Shown: piece by piece, positions 9,391 through 23,010 of the stretch
Numbering within the stretch: position 1 is the first letter of the stretch
Layout: each line of letters starts with the position of its first letter
Assembly (NCBI GenBank): GCA_015179125.1
Contig: WHVA01000086.1
Coordinates: forward strand, 186,001 to 250,000
Length of the DNA stretch: 64,000 nucleotides
Source: Gautieria morchelliformis
Lineage: Eukaryota > Basidiomycota > Agaricomycetes > Gomphales > Gomphaceae
Direction of reading: 5' to 3'
Position numbers and translations under genes: made by a program
The notes under the pieces: generated by a model
The model's database searches: none
What the model was told of the DNA's origin: nothing
Seen by the model: the letters and a program-made list of their open reading frames with translations, nothing else

Positions 9391-10631
9391 ATGTTCGCCA
9401 TACGCCTCCTTCTCCCTCAGACAACATCGCTCAGAGTCTTTCACATTTCTGGCACTAATAACACCGTCGTGGACGCTCTCTCGCGCGGCCTCTTCCATGT
9501 CGCCTCAGCCATCCATCCGAACTAGTTAGCTGTTCATCCATTCAAACCCCCTCAAGATGCGATGGGGGCTGCCAAGTAATGCTTCAGCCAACAATGTGGG
9601 ACCGGCAACCCATTCGCGTTGCCTGGTCCTGAGAAAAGCTCTTCCATGAGCATGCCATCGCTCTTGGCCACACCATAGAGCTTTCTACCATTCACTCTTA
9701 TAGCTTGCATCTCCAATCCTACCTGAATTTTTGCAAACTTCATAACTTTCCCATTAATCCTACTCCCAACACCCTCAGCTACTTCGTCACCTTTTTATCC
9801 CACCACATCAAACCATCCTCTGTCGCCGCCTACCTCTCTGGAATCTGCAACTGCCTTCTACCGCATTTCCCCGATGTCCACTCCTCGTGCACTTCCCCAA
9901 TCGTCGTCCGCTGTCTTGCCGGCCTGAAAAAACGTTGTGGTTGCACCGCCCCGCACCAAAAGCGCGCCCTTTCTTCCGATGACCTCTCTACCCGCATTTG
10001 CACTCACCGTTCCGGCTCACACGACGACCTTCTCTTTCTAACCATGCTGCTCACCGGTTTCTCTGCTCTGCTCCGCCTCGGAGAGATGACTATCTCCAAC
10101 TCGCCTGCCAAGCGCTCATCCAAGAAAATCACCGCTCGCCACACCCTCACCCTCCAACCTAACCAATTTTCTTTTTTGCTGCCGTTTCACAAAGCGGATA
10201 GATTCTACCAAGGCAACACAATTATTGTGCTCACTAAACCCTCCTCTCCCTTTGACCCTCTTCCCCTTATGTACCGATATCTTTCCTCCTGTGACTCTAT
10301 TGCCCTTCCACCCGGAGCTTTGGCTCACCTCTGCCGATCTCGTCCCCACCTCCTCATAGTTTACCAACCGCTTCCACGCCACCCTTGGCCCCGAGTTCGG
10401 TGGCCACTCTATCTGATCCGACGCTGCCACCGCCCGCATGGGCCGTTGGTCCTCCGACGCCTTCAAGGTCTATATTCGCAAACATCCCATTGCCCTTCAC
10501 GCCCTTATCCGCGGCCCCCCAAATCCTTCCTCACACTTCATCATCATATCCTTTCTACCTCAATACGTCTCAATCGATCTCTATTTTTTTGCGGTGCCGT
10601 GCTCGGCACCGGTGGTCCTTACGCTGTCTAG
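9391..10631 (+). pseudogene. DIRS-like retroelement remnant: RNase H end plus tyrosine recombinase
   Basis: A frame from 9391 ends with RVFHISGTNNTVVDALSRGL, the hallmark end of RNase H in DIRS-like and related elements, then stops at 9526-9528. A frame from 9705 follows with a phage-integrase-like N-terminal domain (YLNFCKLHNFPINPTPNTLS, SVAAYLSGICNCLLPHFPD) and the start of the catalytic domain (DDLLFLTMLLTGFSALLRLGEM, matching the conserved LL.GF.ALLRLGE segment with its first catalytic Arg). The RT-RNase H-tyrosine recombinase order is that of DIRS-type retrotransposons. Later catalytic residues are not recognisable in one frame (frames shift after about 10400), so the element is decayed. 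Confidence 0.6.
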
Positions 10632-10937
10632 AGCCTCCTCACCGGAATTCGACTTTGAGAAATTTGATGATTTGGGTGCTGAAATAAACTCACGGCTATG
10701 AACACTTTACAACTGAAAACATTTCAGTGGATTTATCACAGAAACTCAGTGTACCTCCCATTGAACACAGTGATTTAACCACTAAAATTTCAAGGGGTGA
10801 AACTATAGGTTTCCAGTTGTTTCGCTATCCACAGTGATGCTCGCATTCAAGGTGCCACGAGTAAAATTTCAAGGTTTATGATGACGAGCATAGCCACTTG
10901 TCTCAGAGCCCGTAGGTTTGTCAAGGCATACATCATG
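10632..10937. other. Intergenic, downstream of MGS1
   Basis: Sequence between the DIRS-like relic and the MGS1 stop. No gene is seen; it marks the boundary between mobile DNA and the host gene block. Confidence 0.6.
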
Positions 10938-12956
10938 TCATTCCGCTGTCTTGGGAATACTGAATGTCTTCCTCCCCTCCCATGGCTGACCGTCATTGCA
11001 TTCTCGCTCCCATCGATTCAATATAGCTTCGTCCCAGCTCTTCCCACTCAAATCCTCGGGCTCCTTCAAGAACTTTTCTCCAGATAAATGAGGTGGCAGG
11101 TACTCCTGATGCACTGGGTGCCTGTCCAAATATCAGTAACGGACAGCCAGCTAGAACGCGCAAATAACACTGACGCATACGAAGGGTTATACATATACTC
11201 CTTGCCGTACCCGAGCTCCTTCATGAGTCGCGTTGGCGCATTACGTAGGTGCACTGGAACCGGAGCGGTGGTTTCGCTCTTCGCTGCTACTTCCGCTTGG
11301 GTATAGGCTTCATACGACCGCGTTGACTTTGATGACTCCGCCAGGTAGGCCACACAATGCGCAAGGTTGATGCGGCATTCTGGCATCCCCACGTTCTGGC
11401 ATGCAATAAGGGTTGCTGTGGCCTACTCGGCGACTTAAATGTTAAGCGGAAGGATATCCATCATGTATGCGATACGTACGAGGGGTAGGGCGTGGTTGTC
11501 TGCAAGTCCAATGTCCTCGCTGGCCATAACGATGAGCCGCCGCGCTATGTATATAGGGTCTTCACCAGCAGTAAGCATCCGTGCTAGCCAATAGATCGCC
11601 GCGCTGCCGTCACTTCCTCGGACTGACTTATGCAATGCCGAAATCATATCGTAATGTGGATCTCCGGTACGATCGTAACTAGTAGATACGCTCCGCCGCA
11701 GGCTCTTAATGAGAGTATCCTCCGTCATTGTCGATGGGGAAGACAGGGTTAGCTCAAGAAGTGAAAGGGCCGTGCGAGCATCACCGTCACTCAAAGATGC
11801 AATTGACTTTTTAACTTTGGCAGTTAGGTGGGGGAACGTGGACGGAGACACCACAATTGTGGCAACAGACGATGACTGCGAGGAGCCCTGGGGAGACGAT
11901 GAAGGTGCCGAGTCTTCAACTGTTTGAGGCGAAACTCTTTCGATGGCTCGATCAAGAATATCGACAACATTCTGGTCTGTAAGGCGCTCGAGAACGAACA
12001 CACTAGCTCGGATGACGTTCAGGCATATCACTTCAGATTAAAAATCAGCGCGGGACTTACCGACACCGACTGAGAAGCGCAGAATTTAATTTAAATGATG
12101 GGTTCTCCGTTGTAGCACCTATAAGCTTAAGGGCCCAAGGTGTTACCACGCTGCCTTTCGCACACGGAGCAGTAGCCTTACCTGGATCTGACCGTGTTCC
12201 ACGTAGGGTAAGAAGATATCCTGGGATAACAGATTAGTAACAGAAAATTTGGTATCAGAACCAACCTGTTGGGCCTTGTTAAAGCGATGTATCTCATCCA
12301 AGAAAAGAATGGTTCGTCTACAAGGTGAACGGGTAAGTAAAGACGTACTAGCACGAGGTTCCATATTGTGTCACCAACCTGCCCGTCAGTGAAAGCAAAC
12401 CCTTGGCTTCTTCGAAGATGGCCCGTACCTCGTTAGTCCCGGAGCTCGTGGCTGAGAGTTCCTTAAGTACGGCGTTGGTTCTTTTAGCCAGTAATCGGGC
12501 CATCGTCGTCTTCCCGCAACCACTGGGGCCCCAAAGGACCATGCTACCCGTCAAACCCTGTGCACCTTGAAGTAGATGCATCAGGAGAGAATCTGGACCT
12601 GTCAGATGCTCTTGCCCTACAAATTCGGAGAGATCTGTGGGGCGAAGACGCTCCGCGAGAGGAACAACATTTTCATCAGCTGCCAGCGATGTCTTAGGTC
12701 GCTTCGCAGGGCGTGGATTCGAAATGTTAGAAAATGAAGTTGATCTATGAGTCTCCTCAGCCGATGATGGGTCAGCCGGACGCTTCCCAATTTTGAATAT
12801 GGGGGCAGTAGCCTGTGTGGCGTCCTTTTTCCTCGTAAAGAACCCCGGCCTCGGGGAAGAAGAAGAGACGGTGGCCGCTGGGGTGCGGCAATTGGAATCC
12901 AAGTGCCGATTTATTTCCAGCTCTGTTACATTCGCACTGCAAACAGGACATTGCAC
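10938..12956 (-). CDS. MGS1: AAA+ ATPase MGS1/WRNIP1, replication maintenance
   Basis: Seven exons (12956-12379, 12317-12266, 12220-12182, 12125-12061, 12002-11480, 11422-11175, 11121-10938) sum to 1689 nt, or 562 aa, all in frame. The N-terminus is a Rad18-type UBZ zinc finger (C3, C6, H18, C23) that binds ubiquitin. It is followed by VPLAERLRPTDLSEFVGQEH, a Walker A GPSGCGKT (143-150), a Walker B FLDEIHRF, sensor GATTENPSF and ARRLIVMASEDIGLAD. The C-terminus has GMPECRINLAHCVAYLAES and HPVHQEYLPPHLSGE, typical of the MgsA/Mgs1 tetramerisation domain. In yeast and human the protein acts with ubiquitinated PCNA and polymerase delta at stalled forks. The length matches the family. Divergent residues are few and the gene looks intact. 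Confidence 0.93.
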
Positions 12957-13407
12957 TTTTGCAGGTTTGGATGTTAGTTGCCGCTGGAGGCTATAGCAAT
13001 ACGTCCGTTATCTACCTGTGCGAGGTTTAGCTGACATGCAGGTGCTATCAGGAGACGAAACGGTGGAGACGAAACGGTGTCACAAATAATTGCATACTCT
13101 CCGACACTAAGTATTCGGTACGGTACTAGTACTACTAAGCAACTGGCTTTATAAAACCAACTCCTTTGACTTTTCCCTGAGAACACCAGTCCGATCATCC
13201 AAATATTACCCAGGGTCTTTCTGGAGAAATTAGCTAAATAGGTAACCTCTACTGGAGCTTTGGGTCTCAGAACACATCCTAATTGATACTCCAGTTACTG
13301 GTATTATTGGGTCGCCTTGACCTTGCAATGCCGACGAATTCCCTAGTTCATTATAGATTCCCTAGACTTACGATGGTTACATTGTGTGTAATCAAAAGTC
13401 GCTGTTT
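12957..13407. promoter_or_regulatory. Intergenic: MGS1 upstream region and BolA 3' flank
   Basis: About 450 bp lie between the MGS1 start and the stop of the BolA gene, both on the minus strand. The MGS1 promoter and the BolA terminator must lie here. No clear TATA box or other motif could be assigned. Confidence 0.4.
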
Positions 13408-13942
13408 CTAAGACGCTGAAGCTTCTCCCGAGTCTGTGACCTCTTCTGGTGCCTTGGTCTTTAATGAAAGGGCGTGTAGACCGTTGGAAAACTCCTCAGA
13501 AAGGGTGGAATAAATCATACGATGTCGCTGCATAGTGTTCTATCGAACAATTAATGTCATACACCAGAGGCCTCGGCGAAAAAATTGGCTATACCTTTCC
13601 CTTGAACTCAGCGGAGACGACTTGCACAGAGAAATCTACAAAAGCGGTCGGAGACACGTGATCAGCTCATATGCTTGCTTCAAAGTGGCTCATACTAAAC
13701 AAAAGACGATGAAGTCAAGGACTCACGCGTTTCAGCGCTACCTTGATTCTGGCGCATCGCTTCATGATGACGATGTTGCCACGAGTCGTTCTTGATGATT
13801 AACGTTACAGGACTCAAGAGATTTGTCAACTAGAAGACATTCAAGATAGGTCAACGCGCTGTGCCACTGGCAGGGCAGCGGGGAATTTCACCTTGTCTCT
13901 AATGGACGTCTCAACCGGACCTGGAAGGTTTGTTGCAGACAT
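13408..13942 (-). CDS. bol1: BolA-family protein
   Basis: Four exons (13942-13892, 13829-13727, 13635-13595, 13539-13408) give 327 nt and 108 aa. The protein reads MSATNLPGPVETSIRDKLTN..., then SPVTLIIKNDSWQHRHHEAM, FSVQVVSAEFKGK, the signature RHRMIYSTLSEEFSNGLHAL and a short acidic tail. This matches the BolA fold, including the conserved His/Arg-rich RHR and HAL segments that help bind a [2Fe-2S] cluster with monothiol glutaredoxins. No clear mitochondrial presequence is present, so it resembles the uvi31/Bol1 group with dual or uncertain location. The role is iron-sulfur cluster handling, known from the family. The introns are 62, 91 and 55 nt. Confidence 0.9.
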
Positions 13943-15595
13943 GATAGATCGCAATTGGGGAAGAGAAATGGGAAAACGCAGGTATCGCATTTACTTTCCT
14001 GCAATAATGTTGCAGGCCGGCGCAGATTGGCTACCGGAGCTTCCAGATTAAGATTGAGTACTCTGCGTCTGTCCTTAGATCGTTGCGGGTGAAGCGGCGG
14101 CGGATGCCAGGCGGGGCTTACGTGAGCACTCCATGATGGTTTGGGGAATTGCGCGACACGCCAGCACTCACTGTACAGTGAGTTGGGCCATGTCCCACAA
14201 AAAACTAAGTCTCGCCATTCCATGGGACATGGCTGATCTATCCCGAAAATTATTCTTCTAGGAAACGAGATTATTAACTCCAACAGTATTAGTGGTTTGC
14301 TGAGCTGGTGCATCACTGCTGGCAGCTCCAGCGGTCAATCAGAGGGTTTTGCGTCAATGTCTCCCTGCAGTCGGAACATGCGGCAGGCATCTAATCAGTG
14401 CCGTCCCATTCACTTCAGCATGTCGTGAATAATATCTCCTAACTTTATAGGCATCCTTTCCCCGCCTCTTCGAATTATCGGTGAGCCCTGGGATACATTG
14501 CGTATTATTTATCGCTTATGCCTTATGCAAGTCCATTGTTTGATATGTCGAATGCTGCGGGATTTTTCAAGTGCCCATGTTTGCTTTCGTCGCGATGAGC
14601 CCTGGTCGGGAGTGCCGCGCAGGGCCCAGCCCGTTACCGTTTGGAAAGGGATATAGTAGCTCATACAACAGCTCATTATGGTCTCGGAAGCGCCAGGTTA
14701 GTACATATGACATATGCAGCAAGACTTCTACTTGCTTCTACAAAATCAAATTCGTCAGGCCATGCAGGAGTGCCGGTTGCCACCTCACCAATTTGAACAA
14801 GAAGCATTTATTTGCTTTTTGCATGGCATAATATGCAGTAACACCGTGACCGTGTGCAAATTCAGCGCGTCGCCACACTTCCATGGTAGCCTTGATATCC
14901 TTCGACTGTTCAACATGGTTAATCATGCCGTTCTGGAGTTTCCCGACTTTCCATGGTTTCGCCATGTGCAAAATAACAGCCACCTAGCAAGCAGTGCGGC
15001 ATCACCGTAACACGAGAGAAATATGCAAATAAAAAGGGTATCAGCGAAGCCTAACAGTACTTGCTGACATCCGAGTCGGCCCCAAACCAACTCGGTGACA
15101 GACTTGAAGTGGTGCAGGATAGGCTAAGTACTCTTGCAGCCTGATTTGAGAGTGCGTCAGGACTCGTTCCTGTGTGGAAACGGCAATGCTTTCCAACCAG
15201 TGGTTGGAGAAGTGGCCGAGGGACGAGGCAAAGAACGTGATTGATTCAAGTAATGGATCACCTGGATGAGTTGCAGAATTAGACAAGAGAAGCAACCGGG
15301 AGGTTACGGTAGAGATCCCCGGTGCAGCGGCGGTATCGAAAACTGACCGAATACTCTCCGTAATTCCAGCGCCGGCGAGTCCACTGGGTGCAAGTTAGAG
15401 TGACTAGCGAACCGCGGGAAAAACGAGACTCTAATGCCAACTGAAATCGTTTGTTAAACGTATTGTCTGACCCACGACAGCTGACCCTTGCGGTAGTTGC
15501 CGGCGCCGATCTCATTGACCTCCTTCTAGCTGCTCGTTCGTCCTGCCACGACCACACCATTGCCGTGAACGTTGTTCTATGTGTTGCTATCAGCG
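13943..15595. other. 1.65-kb stretch without an identifiable gene
   Basis: Frames of 60-140 codons occur on both strands, for example a minus-strand frame at 14738-14983 (MAVILHMAKPWKVGKLQ...) and plus-strand frames around 14571-15010. None shows a domain I recognise, and no splice model joins them convincingly. A 9-10 bp inverted repeat (CCATGTCCC / GGGACATGG) lies near 14194-14230. A small or non-coding gene is possible. Confidence 0.4.
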
Positions 15596-17648
15596 ATGAT
15601 CATCCTCGACGCCGAACCAGAACCACAGAAACGTCTTTCGAGACGCCAGTCATATTCCTCAGATGTGGTCTCCATTGGGAGCAGTCAGATGGCCCCGCCT
15701 AGTTATCGGAGTGAAGGTTCGCGGTATTCTGTGCAACCTATGCTCGAATCGGATCCTCCAAGGTTACCGCGAGATCCAAAGGAAGCAAAGGTGAATGGTC
15801 GTCCTGGTCTAGGAGCAGTTTGCTAGACGTTTCACAGAAAACGAGGAAAAGACGAATATGGAAAGGGATATTCTATGCTCTAGCGGTATACGCAGTCGCT
15901 TCCGTCGCAATAGCAGTACCGTACTTCGTCACCCGAGTGAGTTTGCCAACTGGCATCAAGTTCCCTTTCGTTGACTTGCCTTTTCACCAAAGGGTAACGC
16001 TGTAACATCACATAGTGCATATCAGCGCGCGAAACCGCCAGATTACACTGGTAATGGAGATCCAGGGCCCATGGGGATCCCTGTCGTTCCTGTCAATGTT
16101 CCCTCAGCGGATGGAGCATCCTTGGGATGCAATGGATGGGATTCCGTTTATACATACGGATATCCCGAGAACTTACAAGCTTCAAGGTGAGCGACTCGCC
16201 TGTATCTTTCATTTTACGCTGACGGGGGTGCAGGCTAACATATTGTATACCTCACAACTCGACTAATCTATGGCTACATGCTCTTGGCGGACAGGACCGT
16301 GCGGTGTCTGGCCAGTTCACTGTCAAGCCCAACCCAGACGATGATGAGCTTGATTACATGGTTGACGTTATGTTAACGTACGACGCTGACGATGTCGACG
16401 CAAGGAACAGCTCTGCTATCTGTCTAATGCAGGAAAATGACAAGTGGGGTGTCGGGATATATGTGAGTAGCGTCAACGCGACCCAACTTTTTTCTCACCC
16501 TCCAGAAGACGCCGCCAGACTCGCTTAACCACTCTCTCAAATACCAACTAACATTACTCGTACCACACGCTAAGGGGCCGTTGAATCTACCTCAATTTAC
16601 AACCTACCTACCCTGGTTTTCACATTCCTTCCATGACCTCAACAATTCTCTCATTTTTGGCGACGTCGAAATCGGTGGTGTCGAATCACCAGTAGATGGG
16701 GTATGTGGAATTGTGTAGTCTATGCAGCTGGTTTCAATGTGCTTGTCATAGACGATCTCTGGACAGAAAGTAAATGTCACCACCTCTTTAGCAGCCATCA
16801 CAGGCAACTATCATGCTTCCAACACATTGGTTCTGCAAACGAGCTTCGCGTGAGTCATCTGTCTTGATATCTGCTGAGTAGGAAGATAATCACATTTGCA
16901 TGGTCAGAAAAATTGATACAAATATCACTCTCGGTAGTGCTGTAGGGCAGGAGTACCCTACAAGCTTATTCATGCGATCTTCTGAAGGGTATCTTTGTTT
17001 CGTATTTTCTTATCTAGAAAATTACTGACGTTACAATGTAGCCCGTTCTCCGCAACCGTCCACCTTTCGGCAGCTCCTAACGTCTCGTCCACGGCATCGT
17101 TCTCAAATTCAAGCTCGTTAGCTCCACTGGCAACTTCGAATTCCACACGACCTTGGTACAGTACCAAGATCTCATGTGACGATAGTCCAGTGTAGGTCTC
17201 CGCGGTCTCCGCGGTCTTGCGCTCGTCCCCTGAACTCACACTGTTCATCAGAACGCTTGTTTTCCGTCATGATGATTCAGTAGACTTTTCCGACCTCGAC
17301 GTCCAGGTCAACACGACGCTTAACCGGGCAGTTGTGCTTCTCGACTCGAAGTTTGAGGGTAACTTCGACCTCATCTCGACAAACGGTTCAGTGATTGTGG
17401 CAGACCTGGATGGGAACCAGCACAACCAGCCAGAAGAGATGACTGGTACGTTTCCTACCCTGTATCGGCGGAGCCTCGAGTACGAGCACCAGTCAGCCTC
17501 TCGCGCACAAGGGTGCGTGAAACGAGGGCCGCCACCGCTAACCCAGAAGGTCAACCTGCAAGTGCGCAACCACCTCGCCTTAGTTGCGTTGGGGTTTGTA
17601 AAGCCGGGAGACAACACCCCCAGTATTGGGGATCTGGGCCTCTCATGA
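15596..17648 (+). CDS. Single-pass membrane protein with large extracellular beta-rich domain
   Basis: Exon 1 starts MIILDAEPEPQKRLSRRQSY and is Ser/Pro/Arg-rich, as for a cytosolic tail. A 47-nt intron (15791-15837) leads to KKTRKRRIWKGIFYALAVY..., one transmembrane helix of about 22 residues after a basic stop-transfer-like run. Downstream pieces on the same strand (SGQFTVKPNPDDDELDYMVD at about 16307; a frame near 16580-16720; one from 17041 giving FKLVSSTGNFEFHTTLVQY) continue to a last exon at about 17260-17648 with repeating beta-strand text (FEGNFDLISTNGSVIVADLD). The layout matches a common basidiomycete family of type II membrane proteins of unknown function. Inner exon limits are approximate and a frame conflict cannot be excluded. 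Confidence 0.55.
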
Positions 17649-18200
17649 GTGGGGTGGGAGCGAGGGGTGGCATGGATGATTTATCTTATAGTGTTGCATA
17701 TATGTTCAGGGACATCTACTGTATTTTGTATTACCTTTACAGGACAAAAGATTATTCATATCAACGGTGGGGGCCCTTTTTTCACACGTCGGCTGCGCCG
17801 CAGAGTCTGCGCAAGAGGCAAGCCGCAGCATGCAAGTCATTGGCATGTCTCGTATACTACGGGCGCAGTACACGGTCATGTCATATTAACGAATATATAC
17901 ATCCCTGAGTTTCAGAACTACTAGTAGCGTGGATTCCTGAGTCGACTGGCACCACTGTCCAGTTGTTTAATCCACCAGACGACTCGGGCATGCCTAGCCG
18001 TCGGTATCTGAGATCTGGGCTGCACCGCGCAACAGAGACTTGTGGAGTATGGGTAACCGTGAATAGTTAAAACTATTCCCAGCAGCTGTCAGGCTGAGAA
18101 AAATAAATGGCTCTTGTTGCCGAAGATAATCTCTTAGACTCAATTGCAATTGAGTCTAACGCTTGATCTCTGAAACTCACGGGCACGTGATCCGCCACCG
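17649..18200. other. Intergenic region with a perfect palindrome
   Basis: This lies between two plus-strand genes. It holds the 26-bp palindrome at 18134-18159 and otherwise no supported gene. The 3' end of the membrane-protein gene and the promoter of the SNAPC3-like gene must lie here. Confidence 0.45.
18134..18159. promoter_or_regulatory. 26-bp perfect palindrome upstream of the SNAPC3-like gene
   Basis: Two 13-nt arms (TTAGACTCAATTG and its exact complement) abut with no spacer. It ends 41 nt before the ATG at 18201. It could be a dimeric transcription-factor site, a 5'-UTR hairpin or the core of a tiny inverted-repeat element. Function is inference only. Confidence 0.5.
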
Positions 18201-19931
18201 ATGCCTACTCGCCCGCCAGTCTTTACATGGAGCGAGGACCTTCACTTTGGACCGCCCTCAGAGCCTGTCCATATCCAGAAATTCATTGATGAAGCTGAAC
18301 AGCTCTCTCGGCGTGGGTTGTCCCCTTGGTTAGATGTTGGCACTCAGAGCACCTCGGGGAATGATGCCTATGATGCAATTACTGGATGGAAAGATTGGAA
18401 GGAGCTCTCAGATCAGGCAAGAGTCTCCGTGGAAGCGGACTGCAAGTGTGTCTGTGTTCACCCCGTAAGACCTTTTGATGCTAAAATGGACCGTAAGGTT
18501 GGATGACATCAAATCGCCTCCCAACGCTGTTCTAAGGTCTCAGGGGCAGGCGTCGTACCTTCAGAGAACCCATGCTGCAGCTCTAGGAGATATTACTGCT
18601 CCGGAGACAAAGAAAGGAAAAGACAAGAAGCCTGCCAATGAGACAGGGCTCGAACCATTGAAACGAGCTATTGAAGAAACCCCGCTAAAGATGTGGAGGT
18701 CTGTAAGTGCGTTCTGATTAGAAGCGTAGTATTTACCCGCCGCCGCTGCTTTGATGCCAGGTTGAAACCTGCTGCAAAGCCGTACATTCGAACAGGTCAT
18801 GTATCTGACCAAAATGCCCTACTCACTCCTGTACGTTGACAGGCATGTATACCCTGCTTATTGATCTGACAGGACGTCGCTATCCCCAGCAACTTAAACA
18901 CCGTGGAGCCACTCCCACCCTGACCCACGAAGTACTCATTACGCTCACCGCGTACACCAAAAATACATGGTACCCTTACGGATTTGTTCGGACATGCCAA
19001 CACGTCTTGTCATCAGGTTGCACACTCACAGATCTCTGGGGCTGTATCTCATGTGACCTCAGAGGCGACGGTAGAATGCCACATGAGGTATTCGAATATG
19101 CTGATGATGACATGCTCTACGACGGCGCACAACGCAAAGCGAGGGTAGTGGGTTATGAATTTGGCGACGGCGAGTCGGACCATGATTCAGCCGTCATTGT
19201 CATTGAGGGCACGGCCTACTGTGATGGTCGTGGCTCGCCAAATTATGTCGAGTACGTACGCTTCCGCCAAGTGCTTAAAACAGACTTTGACTATAACTAA
19301 ATAGCAAGCTACTTTCCCACCTCGAAACGTTCAAGCCACCACCGCTGGATTCTGCTGCGTCCCACCCGTTACCTCTTGGTCCATACGAGCGACCGAAACG
19401 CTCGACCCCCCTGCAGAAAGGCCCTCCCTTTCATGCAGTACCGCTGCGCTCTCTGACCTTACGTGTCAATGAGCCATATTGGATCATGCACCGCGGCGGC
19501 TGTGAGCATTGGTTTGTTGTCGACCAAATCCGGTGCGTGTTATGTCCCTTCGGTTGATTTGCTCCACAGAAACCCCTCGTCTTCCTACAGACTACAAAAT
19601 CCTCGGGACCCATCTTCAGGTTATCCAATCGCAACCCAACGTACTCCTAGTTCCCATGCGCTGTGCCGTATATGCTCCAGGGTCCCCGCCACGGTGTCAA
19701 TAATCAATGATGTTCGATTAGGTTGGTGCGATCATCTTTCAGCTCTCAAATTTCAACACCCGATTATGCAAGAGAATAGCTTTTTCCTAATGATTTCTTT
19801 TGTCAGGCGAGTCGCCAGCTCTACTCTGCCAACCATGTTGGAAGCTCTTTGGTGAACCGCCGCCTCCACGGCAGGACGATGAACTTAATGCTAGAGTGGT
19901 GGTTGTACCAATGCTTGTGGAAAAATTATGA
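18201..19931 (+). CDS. SNAPC3: SNAPC3-like snRNA-activating complex subunit (possible frameshift)
   Basis: Exon 1 (18201-18445, MPTRPPVFTWSEDLHFGPPS) joins at 18498 (LDDIKSPPNAVLRSQGQASY). A later exon gives DVAIPSNLNTVEPLPP, which meets TGA at 18921, while the next frame resumes HEVLITLTAYTKNTWYPYG; a small indel or unusual splice is needed. It continues TLTDLWGCISC..., VIVIEGTAYCDGRGSPNYVE, then LRVNEPYWIMHRGGCEHWFV, ALCRICSRVPATVSIINDVR and LLCQPCWKLFGEPPP, ending at 19931. The C-terminal Cys/His set (CEH, C-x2-C, C-x2-C) and the IEG..Y.D / EYW..H.G.CEH words are those of the SNAP50 zinc-binding domain. The family acts with RNA polymerases II and III on snRNA promoters. Confidence 0.75.
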
Positions 19932-20031
19932 AGCTTTCAGGCTTAGGTTCCTTGTCGGTTATATTATTCCTCCTCCCAGGTTTGGGATCACGTCAAACGT
20001 ACATCTATCAGTTCTATTCAGAATAAACATC

Positions 20032-22574
<2,543 letters not shown>

Positions 22575-23010
22575 GGCAGCAGAATAATGTGGAAGTAGAT
22601 TCCAGCCAGAAAACCATTTGGCCGGGAGTTTCTTATAATACGGTTGCGTAATGGCGTGCTGTCGGTGCAATCGATCACGTGATACGCGTCTGCTGACAAA
22701 CAGATGTTATCCAGGAACGGCAACTGGCACTAAACGTAAAACTATACCTGGTCCTGGAGATAGGGCTTGCACTTAAGGCTAAAGCTTAAAGCGCTGAAAA
22801 CATTTGCATAAATTATGTCTGTACACATGGTTTTTATGCTACGCAACGATTCAATCTAGCTGTAAGTGGATGTACTGTAATGTAGAATGTTGAGCTAAAT
22901 TTTAAGGCATCGGCAGGCTCATTTATGACGACGCTGGTGTAGTATACAATGAAATACATAGCCAACGTTCCTGACCTTTTATTTATTTCTAATACATTAG
23001 CCTTCTATTG
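22575..23010. other. Intergenic between ERO1 and MET3
   Basis: AT-rich interval of about 435 bp holding the MET3 upstream region and the ERO1 3' flank. No gene is seen. A sulfur-regulatory site could be expected, but none was identified with confidence. Confidence 0.5.
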
